Shown in pieces: positions 37,403-49,177 of a DNA stretch of 64,000 nt. Source of the DNA: Bryopsis sp. KO-2023. Taxonomy: Eukaryota; Chlorophyta; Ulvophyceae; Bryopsidales; Bryopsidaceae. Position 1 is the stretch's first letter. Each line of letters starts with the position of its first letter. The notes under the pieces were generated by a model that saw nothing but the letters and a program-made list of their open reading frames with translations, did no database searches and was not told where the DNA came from. The DNA is taken from the NCBI GenBank assembly GCA_030272585.1, contig BSYQ01000006.1, positions 1,079,001 to 1,143,000 of the forward strand. The letters run 5' to 3'. Made by a program: the position numbers and the translations under genes.

Positions 37403-38900
37403 ATGGATCGCATGCTCGTTCTTGTTGCAATCCTCGCCCTGGCGGTGGCGGCCAGGTATGCCAAGGACGTCGACATTGCATTTTGTTTAGGGAATATATT
37501 CTGACTACATTAATCGTACCTATCAATGTAGACAGAATATCTATGTTTTTTCTGATTGGACTTGTTTGTTTGTGATTGGGCATGCAGGGGTGACGACAGT
37601 GGGCACAAAAAGTCAGGTAAAAAGGACTAATGTTGCAACAGATCCAATTGTGACTGCACCACCCTCTCTTCTCCAGTTGATTCAATGATTCAACGAACAC
37701 AGTGGCTGATATGTTGGTCGCTGAGATCACTCCTTTTCACATCTGCCCACACTTCCTATCTGCAATTTTGTACTCATAAAAAGTCAATAGTTGGTGATTG
37801 CCATGTGCCTTTTCATATAACCTTGCACTGGGGATTCATTGCTTGATAGTTGCTCAAACTTGAATGAGTGCAATTCTTGGTGTATTCGCAGGGACAGCAC
37901 AGAAGCCGAACCCCAGCAAATGTGTTTTCAGGAATGCACGCTGGTTTTGCCCAGGAGGGGGTGGAAACCCTCCAGTGTCACCGCAGGGTTGTCGGTGCTG
38001 CGAAGGACCCCCTGTCAACACCAAAGCATGCAGGGACCAGTGCGCTTTGGTGGACTGTGCTCCTCCTGTTTGTGATTGCTGTGGTGCAGGGCAATTATCC
38101 CGAAGGTGAGAAGAATCTGATGTAGACATGCATGACTGACTGATGTGTTCTTTTGCTGATTCGTCTCTGTGCAATTTGTTGATTTCGTAGGTGCCTGTCA
38201 GTGTGTTCTGCCGCATCCTGCCCGAAACCACCCACTCCCCCAACCGATTGTGGGTGCTGCTCAGGTTTCCGAAAGCACACACCGGAATGCGACAGGATTT
38301 GTGCTGTCAGATTTTGCCCGGGTCCTGTCGTCCCTCCGAACTGTGGATGCTGCACTGGGAAACGCATTCGCAGTCTGCAATGTGATCGACTGTGCGCAGT
38401 TAGCTTGTGTGCTGCTCCTGTGCCTCTGCCTGTGCCCGTTCCTCTGCCTGGACCCCCCCCCTGTGACTGCTGTGGATCAGGGAGGAAGTATGCTGAAGGA
38501 ACCAACACGAACTCGCTCACCATTGCAGGTGGGTCCCTCCGATTAAAAAAAACGATGCATTCTTCGCTGAAATTTTATCTCTTGTCTGTGTATTCTCCTG
38601 TTTCATAAGTCATGTGAAGGTTGGAAAGAGTGTGGAATATTGAATTCCACTCTTTTTTTTGCTTTTTTCAAATCCACTGGGGTTCAATTGGTGGAGTTGT
38701 TTGAAATCTAATCATGAGCCATGAAAGTTGGGCATGTTCTCAATTTTACGATTTTCATCACCTTGGCTTTATTTTAAAAATGCAAAATCTCCACAAAACT
38801 TGGGAAGGAATTACCCAATGGGATTGTTGATTGTGGTGATTTTTTTTGTCCAGGTCCAGTCTGCAATTGTCTCCATGTTCTGTGTCCTCAAGATGACTAA
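37403..38900 (+). CDS. Gene E: tandem paralogue of gene D
   Basis: Five exons (37403-37455, 37588-37616, 37892-38105, 38191-38528, 38854-38900) give 226 residues. Intron phases equal those of gene D at every junction. A signal peptide (MLVLVAILALAVAAR) is followed by a short charged exon, about five Cx3Cx4C...CxCC units with Pro-rich loops (one is PVPLPVPVPLPGPPP), and the tail CNCLHVLCPQDD. It has about one repeat fewer than gene D. Exon 3 is nearly identical to gene D exon 3 over about 165 bases, whereas exon 4 is much more diverged. Function is unknown; secretion is the only safe statement. Confidence 0.75.
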
Positions 38901-40654
38901 AGGGGAAGAGAAAGGAGAGAGGATGATCGAGAGATTGTTTCGAATAAATAGCCACCCAGTGTCTGATTGTTTTTTCGGGCTTCTTTTTTGGTAGACAATG
39001 AATAAATGAGAAAGTTACCATCACAATTTTGGGAGGAAAAAAAAAGCAACGATTTTGGAATGATCTCACTGCATCGAATAAAAAGGAAGTTTAAACATCG
39101 TTTTGCTTTCTTAGCGTGAATTTTGGAGTCTGAAGCAGTGAGTTTCAAAAAAAGAATTAATGGATGGATTGATCAAAGAAGATATTCATCGAGGAAGATG
39201 AGAATAGCTAGTTGAGGTGATATTTTATTTTGCTACCAGAATTGGCGTTGTGAGGTGAACATGTCTATAAATTGTTCGAAGAATAAAAAGATGATTGCAG
39301 GGATGGGAAATTCTACCCTCTCTACATGTTACAGACAAAAGCATAAAGCAAGGGCTTTTGGAAAGTTAGTTCCCAATGGATTTCCGTTTCCTAAAATAGA
39401 GACAGTAAAATAGATTCCAGATGAAACCAAAGGAAGTGGTTAAATTGAAGCCACGAATCTTCCTGCCTCATTTTGCTTCACATTGTTTTCTCTAATCTCC
39501 CAGATTTTTTTTTCCGTGGCATGGATAGTCGCACTGGCCATATTCTTACACAATCCTAGTTCACAAATCTTCCTCCCCCCATCAATAGATACTGAAAACT
39601 TCTTCAATACTTCAGATATCTTTTTCATGCTGTCACAATTGCACAATTATTTTTTCTCCCCCCTTTTTCCTCAGAACATCCCGCTTTTCGTGTGTTTTTT
39701 TTGTTTTTTTTGTCCTAGTTAAAATTCTATTCAATGCTACCTATGACTTGATATACATTGAATCTATCTATATATTAACCATAGCACTGGATAATTTCGA
39801 CACCATAAGAGATACATAACTACTAGGCAAGCAAAAGTTTCTTGGAAATTCTCTAGCCCTATCTATTTTTAGATTATGTACGAAAGTATGCAGGGATCAC
39901 TTGTGTGCAAATCAAACAGAATGAGTGACTATAGCATTCATTGAAAGGTATTTTACATATCCATACAAGAATAGCAAATATACCCACCTGATGATGTTTT
40001 TTTTTTTCCCTTTTTATCTCTCTCTCTGTCTGTATATCGTCTCATGAAGTATTTGAAAAAAGTATACTTAAAATGAAAAGGAAAAAAAACACCATTATTT
40101 GCCTGATTTCTCTGGTAAATATACCCCCCATATTTTTTCCCCCAAAAAAAAGTGAAAGAAACCAAACTCCTATCTCCTATCCATTTTAATAAGCCCCTCC
40201 CACATTTTCCCCATACTCCCCATAGTCATGTGACTGACCAGCAAGCAATTTGCACCCCCTTCATCCGATAGCAATTTTCTCGTGTTTTTTTTTTTTTTTT
40301 TCTCGAACCCTACCCCTCCCACCCCATTTCCCAAGGGATTTTTTTTTTCTACAGGAAAAAATCATCTTCTCTTTTTTTTTTTGGCCTAGGTGTAGAAGCC
40401 GAAACCCAAATAAAATATTTTGCTTCTAAAAAAAGAAGACCCACCCACCTCTGTGCATGTTGAATCGCAGGCAGCTTCCCAACTCCACCACTTTTCTCCT
40501 CCCCCCCCTCGTTCCAAAACACTCGATGAAGATTTTTCCTGGCAAAGGAAAGGGCTGATTTAGCCCCAGCATTTTCTATGTCTCTGTTCTTTTCAGAATA
40601 TTTTTTCAACCCCCCCTTTTCCCCATGGTCAAAACACACCACCCGCCATTCCCT
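38901..40654. other. Spacer between gene E and the RRM gene
   Basis: No gene was recognised. The stretch is A/T-rich with many homopolymer runs. The last few hundred bases should include the 3' UTR of the RRM gene, which reads on -. An imperfect inverted repeat with AAAGAGTG and CACTCTTT lies at about 38622-38657 in the last intron of gene E. Confidence 0.5.
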
Positions 40655-41818
40655 TTACTGGCGGGGCACCCTGTGCGTTTGCAAAGAAACGTGCAGGTTC
40701 CTTTCCCCTATTTTAGCCCCGTTCAAGGATTGAACCGCCCTAACAGCCGCGCTGTTATCCCCGTAGTTCACGAACCCAACCCCCCTGCACTGGCCCTTGT
40801 CGTCTTCCAAAGCTTTTACCGATAGAATCGCTCCGAACGGGGCAAATTTCTCGTACAGAAAGAGTTTCCCAGCGTCCGAGGGGAGGTTTTTGATGTAGAT
40901 GCTGGCGGGTTGAAGCGATGGAGGGGGTGCGTATCCCAGCAGCCCAGATTGATCGTAGGGTTGAACCCCAGGGGGAGGATAAGCGCTCGGAACCGAAGGC
41001 GGGAAACCAGCGCCAGCACCAGGTACGGGTTCGGGCATGGGATTCGGCCAGGGGTTGAATGGAGGGGGTACGCCGGGATACGCTGGTTGAGGAACGGCGC
41101 CAGAAACGCCGTTCAGCGGAATGGGCTGAGGCTTTGTCAGCGAGTACGGACTGAATCGCCCGGCCGTTCCCGCTACCGTTTTCCTATCTTTTCGCTTCGC
41201 TTTCTCCTCCTCCGTGTCAGCGTAGCGCACGAGCAAGATGTCGGTGCCTCCCTGAGGCCGCTGGCCGTTGAGCGCACTGATTGCCCTGGTCGATTCGTCG
41301 ACCGAGCCCATGCGCACCAACGCCCCAGCGCCTCTCTGGCCCTCCCCGTTGTGAAGTATCCGGCAGTCGATGACCGCCCCATACGACGAAAACAGCATCC
41401 TCAACTGTCTGTCGTCGAACGTGTTCGGCAGGTTTCGCACGTAGAGATTGTCGGACGGCGTTTTCCCGTTGAACGCCTTCTCTGTGGGGTCCTGATCAGC
41501 GAACTTGACCTCCAACGTGGAATTCCCAACAATCGCGCCGTTCATTCCTTGAATCGATGCCCGAGCTTGCTCCACCGATCGGAATTTCACGAAACCGAAC
41601 GTGAGGCCCGTCGTGTTCCTGGGATTCCTTTGGACCCGACAACAATCGATGACGCCAAAAGGCTGAAATATCGCTTGCAACGTGCTCTCATCCACCTCCT
41701 CCGGGATGTTTTTAACGTAGACATTGGAGTGCCCCTCTACATCGGGCTTCGCCAACGGAACCGCGTTACCGTTCACCCTGTTCGCGGGCTCCTCCACGGG
41801 CCCGGCAGTGATCGTCAT
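40655..41818 (-). CDS. Three-RRM RNA-binding protein (ELAV/CELF-like layout)
   Basis: A single open exon of 387 residues. RRM1 (about residues 31-107) has RNP2 VYVKNI and RNP1 LTFGFVKF. RRM2 (about 122-200) has LYVRNL but a weakened RNP1. A long Pro/Gly/Ala-rich linker follows, then RRM3 (about 307-380) with IYIKNL and CRGVGFVNY. Two tandem RRMs, a low-complexity hinge and a C-terminal RRM is the arrangement of ELAV/Hu and CELF/Bruno proteins, which bind U-rich or GU-rich RNA and act in splicing, stability or translation. I cannot say which subfamily. It has no intron in 1.16 kb, unlike its intron-rich neighbours. It lies head to tail with SF3B4 on the same strand. Confidence 0.88.
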   Translation of the reverse strand: MTITAGPVEEPANRVNGNAVPLAKPDVEGHSNVYVKNIPEEVDESTLQAIFQPFGVIDCCRVQRNPRNTTGLTFGFVKFRSVEQARASIQGMNGAIVGNSTLEVKFADQDPTEKAFNGKTPSDNLYVRNLPNTFDDRQLRMLFSSYGAVIDCRILHNGEGQRGAGALVRMGSVDESTRAISALNGQRPQGGTDILLVRYADTEEEKAKRKDRKTVAGTAGRFSPYSLTKPQPIPLNGVSGAVPQPAYPGVPPPFNPWPNPMPEPVPGAGAGFPPSVPSAYPPPGVQPYDQSGLLGYAPPPSLQPASIYIKNLPSDAGKLFLYEKFAPFGAILSVKALEDDKGQCRGVGFVNYGDNSAAVRAVQSLNGAKIGERNLHVSLQTHRVPRQ

Positions 41819-42463
41819 ATTCTGCTCCAGCTCGGACGACTCGTCGAAAAAGGCGGACGAGCAGGGAAAACCAACCAGAGAACCGTCGTCAACATGCCAG
41901 TAACTTCACATTTTGCCGTCACCTGAAAAACGCCCCCCTGGAAAAAAGAAGCAGAATTTTCCATTTCCTTGATTTCCTTCATGTGAGACGGTGTAGTGAG
42001 CCAACCCACTCAACGCACCCAAACTTCGATGCGGTTTTTTCTTCCACAAAATGTAAGCACGAAGGGACCCTTTGAACCCCCCCCATTCTCACCACACCGA
42101 ATGTCTGCTCATTGGAGGTTTCTCACTTTTTTCCAGCCCGCGTTATTCCGATAAAGCCGCAGTCAGTACCATAATTCCAAAATCAAGTCAACAGACAGGA
42201 AGAGGCAGCCGATTTTGATGGTTTGCTCGAACGATGTGCGATGCTCTAAGACAATCTTGACATGGTCTCCACAAACAACCCCCTCTTCCACTTCATTTCT
42301 TTAAAAAATATCCTATGTAGCCCTCATCTTTAAAAAGACACCCTGACTCTTCTATCCACCCCAATCCAACAGCCAACCTGTCCCAACATGCCCCACTGCA
42401 ACAACACCCCAACCGCACTCGACAAAGCATTTAACAAAGAAGGAATTCCTGCCGACAGAAACG
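41819..42463. other. Spacer between the RRM gene and SF3B4
   Basis: No coding exon was recognised. It should carry the promoter and 5' UTR of the RRM gene and the 3' UTR of SF3B4, both on -. Confidence 0.5.
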
Positions 42464-45152
42464 CTACTGTTGCATGGCCCTCACGGGGGGAGGTGGTGGC
42501 ATCATTCGAGGAAGAGGGGGCATGTTGGGAGGTAAAGGCATTCCTGGTGGAAGCGGTTGGCGGCCATCCCACCCGGGACGTGGGGGTCCCATTGGTCCTA
42601 GGCCGGGTTGCATTCCTTGCATATCCATCGGAGGCATGCCCTGAGGAGGAGGGCCCCCCCACCCTTGGTAAGGATTGGGACCTGGGGGCATCGGGGGTGG
42701 TGGACCCATTCCTGGTCTTGGAGGGGGTGCAAGTGTCCATGGAGGAGGAGGGATTGGGGCAGGCGGTCCGGGTGGGGCGCCACCGAATCCTGGAGGAGGT
42801 GGAGGCATTGCTGAATCACACAGTCCACAGGTATCCAGTCAGCTCTCCCAACAAGAATAACATGCCGCCAGAAAAACAGCCGGAGATTCTTCCAAAAATA
42901 GGCTAAGTCGCATCAAACAGGCATCCTGACTGATACATATTGATGAGCATATTAACCCCAGCATGACGCTGCTCAGGATATGGCTACCTGTAGATTGGGG
43001 CTGTGATGGATTTGGACCGGGTTGCGGTTGTTGGCGAGGTCCTGTAGCGAAGAGAGTGTGCGGTCTGTTCTGTTGGGCTTGTTTTGCTCGCTGCTGAGCA
43101 GCAAGTAACCTCTCTGCTGGGGTCCCGTGCCTCTCCCCTGTTCAAAGGACAAATGCTCACCAAATGAAACATCAAGATAAGGTAACGCACCCATATCACC
43201 CCCCCCTCGTTGAAAGAAACCCTGCAGGGTACCTATTTTTCCTTGCATTTTTCCTAATTTTGTGTTTCGTCCGGAAGCATTCCCACAGCAAGGTGAAGCG
43301 TGCAGCTCAGAAATCGATTTCGGCCAAAAACGAGGAAAAGAAATGAGCTGCTGGTTTCCTCTAGATACTGGATGCACACCACAACCTGCACGCACGATTT
43401 GGGATGCAAGCAATGACTGACCTTTTGTGTCTTTCTTGTATGCGTAGGATACAGTGATGGGTCGATTGCAAAGGTACTGCCCATTCATGGCCTCGATGGC
43501 AGCATCCGAAGCTTCGAAACAATCGTAACTCACGAAACCGAAGCCTCTGGAATTTCCCGTCTCTGGATCCCTCATAATTTTGGGGGTTGCAATGATAACT
43601 CCAAACGCACTGAACGTGTCATACAGAAGCTGGAAAAAAACAAAACAAAAAACACTTCCAGCAATCAATGACTGGTTTTTGAACATATGGATCGTTTTCT
43701 TTTGTTTTTTCAAATCACTGGGTACATTTCAAAAAAAAAATCAAATTTCACAAAATATATCTGTTGATGTAGAATTTTGATTCCTAGAGGTGTCCAGACC
43801 AGTTCTTTTTTTTTTTAATTCTTTTTTTTTTGGTCTGCACCCACCCCCACACAGACGAAATGCAAAGACATCCAAAATTCAATAAAAAACACAAAAAGGT
43901 TTTTTTTTTCTTTTGCTCACAGTGTTTTATTACCACGTTGAAAAAAAAAAGACTCACCTTTTCATCCACATCTGGGTCCAAATTTCCAATGAATAGATTG
44001 GCACCCACATCCATGGTCTTCTTGTCTTGAGAAGCTTTGTTCACGCGAATAGGTTTTCCATAAACCTTAATCATGTTTAGAATCTTAATTGCCTGGGCAC
44101 CACTGAAAACATGTCATGTTCTTTCTTTCAACCCCACCCCCCCTCTCTTATTTTTGTTGTTTAGAGACAGTGATATTTATTTATTTTGCTTTATGGTCAT
44201 ACCTGGAATTTCCCCTTTGAATACACATTTGAACTTGCAATATTAATTGAAAAAAATCGACAACATGAATAAAAATTCGAAAGGTATAGAGTTGATTGAT
44301 GGTTGGTGTGGAACCTCCTTTGCCCCCCCCCCCAAAAAAAAATAAAAGAAAAGAAATCACCGCCTCAATCTTTTTATTTTATTTTCAAAGAACGACAAAA
44401 AAGCTGCTTTCTCATGCATGCATGTCCATTGTGTGAAATTCAACTCACGTAATCTGCATCCTCTTCGCCTCGAAACTCCACGAATCCATATCCTTGATGC
44501 GCATTAGTCACCCTATCCTTTGGAAGGTAAACATTCACTGCAGATCACAAAAAAATCATAAAGACTGTTGTGCAAAATAAATCGAAAAAAAATATCGATT
44601 GTGAAACCTCCATAGAAATCATCCCCCACATAAATCCCCCACAAAAATATCGCACACATTGCGAAGGCAATATGCAATTAATCCTAATTCTGTTTGCACC
44701 CAGATCAAGAAAGCAAACATTCTTTTTCATGGAAAAGGGCTTTCATTGGACTTCGAAAAAAATACACACTTTCATTGGGGATGAAAAGAGTGATTTCCAC
44801 TCTTTTTAGTAAGGCATCCTAGAAAAAAAACCCATCAAGTAAAGAAAAAGACAAGGGGTTTAACACCACTTACCCACTGGTCCAGCTTGTGTGAATAACT
44901 CCCAAACTAGCTCCTCTGATACCTGTGATAAAAAAACCAGTGGGCAATCAACCACCATCTCAACTCAATATCCTCAGAAATGGCCACAAAAATAGCTCGT
45001 TGGGTTGAGTTGAAGTTCCCGTGGGTTACCTGTGGGTCCAAATTCCCTACATACACTGTAGCGTCTTGATTTCTATCCTGCGCATGCTGCCCAATGAGGT
45101 TTGCACCAACTCCTGGCGCTATTCTTCCGCCAGCAGTGCCCGCGATCGACAT
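42464..45152 (-). CDS. SF3B4: Splicing factor 3B subunit 4 (SF3b49/SAP49)
   Basis: Seven exons on - (45152-45030, 44922-44874, 44537-44449, 44092-43958, 43629-43422, 43137-42988, 42810-42464) give 366 residues with all phases agreeing. RRM1 (from about residue 31) contains [11 protein letters not shown] and [12 protein letters not shown]2 (from about 118) contains [15 protein letters not shown] and SRGFGFVSY. The family hallmarks [20 protein letters not shown] and [13 protein letters not shown] follow. Residues about 252-366 are a Pro/Gly/Met-rich tail. Human SF3B4 is 424 residues, so this is somewhat shorter, mainly in the tail. In the SF3b part of the U2 snRNP the protein contacts pre-mRNA near the branch site. 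It is divergent from the sorting nexin gene across about 1 kb. Confidence 0.96.
44323..44342 (+). repeat. C(11)A(9) homopolymer junction
   Basis: Eleven C followed by nine A, inside an SF3B4 intron (antisense to that gene). Confidence 0.9.
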
Positions 45153-46175
45153 CCCTGGCCCACCTTCTCAAACCTTTTCTTTCTTTCTGGACCAACTGCC
45201 CTTTTTTTCGGGTTTTTTTCAAGCACGACCGAACAGGTGTCCAAGAAAAGAAAAAAAAAAACAGAAAATATGCCAGAATTGCGAGAACGAAGTGGCTGGG
45301 AAGCGCTTTCAAAGTTCATCACGTGGCCTTTCATAAACGGATATGTTGGATATGCATTACGTAATTTTGAAAAAAAATCCTGGATCCATCCCAAGAAAAC
45401 ATGGGGAAGGGATTTGCCAATGGTGAAAACCCTGCCTAGGCAGCAGCTTCGAAAACAGAAGAGGAAAAAAAAGTTGCCTTCAGTTGTTGGACCTGTGTTA
45501 TTGAACCGACGTCCTCCACTTCATCAAACGAACGCGCCCATCCCCCCTGACACCACAGGTGGAGCTTATCTCTTTGAATCATTACTTTTTCCTTCCCAGC
45601 AATTCCGTTCTTTCGATGTAACACCACCCGCGAAACTTTCGTCGGTTGGCTGACGCCTCCGCACCGTTGTTTCGGTTGCGTACGTATCCTCAATCCCTGC
45701 TTCGGTTGAGTTCTTTGCTATATATGTTCAAGCTGTCGACTGGATTGCAGCGAACGCCTGAGACGTCGGGGCTGTGCAAGTTCTCGTTGAGGGGGAAGAA
45801 TTTGAGTCGATCGATTTGTTTCGCAGATTTGTTTCTGTTTTTTTGGCCACTGGTTTGCCCAGGTGTGCGATGATCCACGTCGAAACGGGGGACGTCCACG
45901 ACCCCCTGTCGAATTCCGATACCCAGCAGCGACAAGAGGTATTTCGAACGTCGAATCGAATCTATTGGGGTGCCTTTGTGACGTCCCAGAATCCCCCTTG
46001 TTTGCCCTTTCAACCTCCTTATCAATATTTCGTGGGTAGGGCTTGATCCCCAACGCTTTCATATTCTTATTTTGGCATTTTGAAAAAGGAACAACTGACT
46101 GTGGGTTTTTCAGAAGACAAAGAAAAAAGCCTGAGTGTTCTTATTAGTAAGGAGTTGTTTTTTTTCCTTGTCTGG
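45153..46175. other. Divergent promoter region of SF3B4 and the sorting nexin
   Basis: Both genes must start from this 1-kb stretch. An open frame from the ATG at 45270 to 45653 (127 codons, starting MPELRERSGWEALSKF) has no match I recognise and could be a small gene or 5' UTR. A second open stretch at 45774-46046 is equally undecided. Confidence 0.4.
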
Positions 46176-49100
46176 ATGGAAAAACCTTCAAACGAAAATC
46201 TACCTCACCCATCCACCATTGCCAGCTCCAAAAAAGAAAAAGTAATACTCCTTTTCTTCTTCCTTTCTGTTTTCCCACCTCCCTGTGTCTTGCAGCAAAC
46301 TCCAAAATTAGAAAAGCAGCAAGCCTTTGCTTTTTCTTCCTTTACGTTTTCCCATATTCCTTACTTTTTTTTGCAGGGATCGGATGACCAGGGGTACGAT
46401 GAGGGGCCAATCAACCCTCGCAAATCTGTGAATGACGATGATGCCGACAGCAAGGACGAAAACGAAGAGTCCCAGGCTGACAACTTTGCCAGTTATGGTC
46501 AGCTGGTGGGGCCCCCCTCCTACGAGGAAAGCGTAATGTACGAAAGCGTGGTGCATGCTGGCGGGGAAGGCGAAGAGGAGGCCGTCAGCACCAAGGGGCC
46601 CCCCCTCACGATCTCGGTGTCTGACCCGCAGAGGCGGGAGCTGCAAATGATCGTGGGAATGAAGAGTGAGGAGGATTACTAAACCTGTCGGTGCACTTTT
46701 CTGGTTTATTCGCTAAGCTAAAAAAATATCCGGTGCTCCACATCCCTCCGATTAGAACAGCAGATTCTGTTCAAACTTGGAGCTGAAAACCACTGCAGCA
46801 GAAACCTCGTAACAGTGGATTGAGGTTGCAATATTTTTTTTTTGTACTGAGGGTTTTTACAGAAGGATATTACAGAATTTGGACTTTTTTTTCTTTAAGT
46901 CTTATTCTCATTCTTGTTTTCTTATTCTTATTTCTTTTTATTCTTTATTTTGTTTTTTTTTTTTTCAAGGTGGTTATATCCAGTACAAGGTGATGACGAT
47001 CAGCAGATTATCGTCCTACGGCTCCCCAGAGAAGGAAGTCCGACGGAGGTTCAGGGAATTCGTTTCTCTGTCAGAAGTTTTGAAAGCAAGGTTCAGGGGA
47101 TATTTTTTGCCACCTCGTCCAGAAAAGAACGCGGTGGAGGGTCAGAGAATGAAGGACTCCTTCATCGAGGAGCGCAGAGTTTTGCTGGAAAAGTACTTGA
47201 ACAGGCTGGCAGCGCATCCTGTGGTTGGACCAAGTGAGGTCAGTGTCGTGGAAAATGCTTCTTCGTTGCCTACAGTTTACATTTCATGTTTTTTGAAGTG
47301 GTTATTTTAATGGGGGTAGTTATTGCTGGAATAAAAAAAAGGGGAAAAGGGGGGGTGGGGGGGAAAGTGTATTGTTTTTGGAGGGAAATAGGTGAAACTT
47401 TTGGCGAGAAAGGTTCGGAAACCCCCTGGCCAGTATCAAATCTGTAGATTTGAGAGGTCCTAGGATAAATGCATACCATTTCAGCTGAGAAGGGCTCTCC
47501 TTTTTTCCTTTTTGCTTTTGGGTTGGATTTTGGGCAGGAATTGAGACTCTTTTTGGAAACTGACGGGGACCTGGGAGGAAGCTACCAGTGGCAAAAGTTC
47601 CTACCGGCTCAAGCAAATTTTCTGGAGGGCACTGCAAAACTGTCGAAACAACTCTTTGGTCGAGAGAGCTCCGTACCTCAACCTGGAGACGTCGCTCAGC
47701 CGTCCAAGAAAACGAATGATTATTTGAGGAGGATGAAGGAAGGTTTCCAGAGCATGAAGCAGGAATTGTCGGGGGCTGCCCGAAACAGCGATGTCGACGA
47801 AAAGGAGCTCAAATTGCAAACCAAGGTGGTGGAGGGGACTTGGGACAACCTCGCGGAAACTTCCAGAGTGGTGAGTTTTTTCTTTCATTTTTGTATTTAT
47901 ATACGTATTTTTTTTTTCTATGTAGATATGTTAGATATGTATTTTTTGCTTGCTTAGTTATAGTTCAGTCAACGTTGCAATCTTCCACCATATTGACATT
48001 AAAACATGTCAAAACATTAGAAGTTGATATTATTCATTCACAATTTGGAGGACCCACGTCTTGTCTGACATAAGAAAAAAATCCCTAGATCTGGAGTTAT
48101 GCTTTGATGAGGGCTCCCTATTTTGACATACCGTTTCTTTGTGAATGATTTCTGCTTCAGGCTGAAAAGCTTGTGAGGAAGTTCGAGCGTATGGGTGCGG
48201 TTTATGGAGACCTTGGGTTGTCATTCATCAAGCTGTCGAAATATGAAGAGACGGAGGGGACAGATAGGGCGGCCTTCACAGACACCGTTTCTTGTGCTCA
48301 GTCCATCACCTCCGATACCATGCAAGCTGGTGTCGCTCTGGTCAGACTGGCCAGGCTGGCCAAAAAAGTCACGGGCAAAATGGCACAGGATCTGGGAGAG
48401 TTGCATGATTACCTTTACTTCATGCCGGTAAGCTCAGCTGAAATACCAGTTTGTGTGTAAAAGCCTGCCAGCTGTTGCTCAATGACTCAATGCTATCCCC
48501 CCCCCAAAAAAAAAAAAAGAAAAACCTAAATAAAAGTAGTTGAATCTGTTGGTTTCTTGACCAATAGAGCGGAGCAGCTGGGGGCGTCTCATGGATTATT
48601 TTAACCAATGACAGTCCGGTTGAAAAGTAGTACCATAGATTATTTGTTTTCTGCATGCCTTTTTTTGGCTGGACAGGCAGAAATTGAAACAGGCTTGTTT
48701 TTTGTCTGAGCTGAGTTGTTGGGGTGGGTGAAACTGTAGGCGGTGCTCAAGGCACTGGCCACCCGCGAACAAGCTCTGTTGACGCTGCAAACTTTGGAAG
48801 CTCAATATGAAGCTCGTGCAAAGCTCGTAGAAGATCTCGATAATCAAGCATCCCTGGTGGTCGGAGGCGACCGAGGCAAAGTTCGGAAAGCAAACGATGT
48901 CCGAAACGAAATCAACACCCTGGAGCACTCCATACAGGCAGCCAGAGCCGAGTACGACAAGCTGAAGAAGGTCAACCGTGATGAGCTGTCCAGATTTCAG
49001 TCCCAGAAGAAGAAGGATTTCACTGCGATGCTGCACAGCTTGGCTTGCGTCCAGGCAGCCTATGCTGAGAGGAGCTCCGATGTTTGGTTGATGGTTGCAA

Positions 49101-49177
49101 AAGAGCTGGGGGCGACCGAGGAGCAGCTGTATGAAGCAAAGACTGTCCCAGTGCAAGCAGGAATAAGATTTGACTGA
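46176..49177 (+). CDS. Sorting nexin, SNX1/SNX2/Vps5 type (retromer BAR subunit)
   Basis: Six exons (46176-46241, 46377-46665, 46970-47238, 47538-47870, 48161-48427, 48740-49177) give 553 residues with consistent phases. The start is the ATG whose exon joins in phase 0 to an acidic linker. The PX domain runs from about residue 100 to 208: LTISVSDPQ, GGYIQYKVMTIS, RRRFREF and LPPRPEK, which hold the expected PI3P-binding Arg and Pro-rich loop. Residues about 220-545 are a helical BAR/Vps5 domain ending LGATEEQLYEAKTV. Such proteins dimerise on endosomes, bind phosphoinositides and form tubules for retromer cargo return to the Golgi or surface. The family is single-copy or small in most protists. 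SNX1 and SNX2 cannot be told apart here. Confidence 0.93.
48497..48518 (+). repeat. C(9)A(13) homopolymer junction
   Basis: Nine C followed by thirteen A in the last intron of the sorting nexin gene. Confidence 0.9.

Noticed and set aside
35281-38528. Bowman-Birk or whey-acidic inhibitor identity for genes D and E
   Set aside because: CC and CxC pairs are present, but the regular Cx3Cx4C...CxCC spacing and the lack of the reactive-loop pattern do not fit either family as I know it.
40910-41926. 338-codon open frame on + opposite the RRM gene
   Set aside because: Arg-rich shadow of the G+C-rich RRM coding strand; the - strand has three RRMs.
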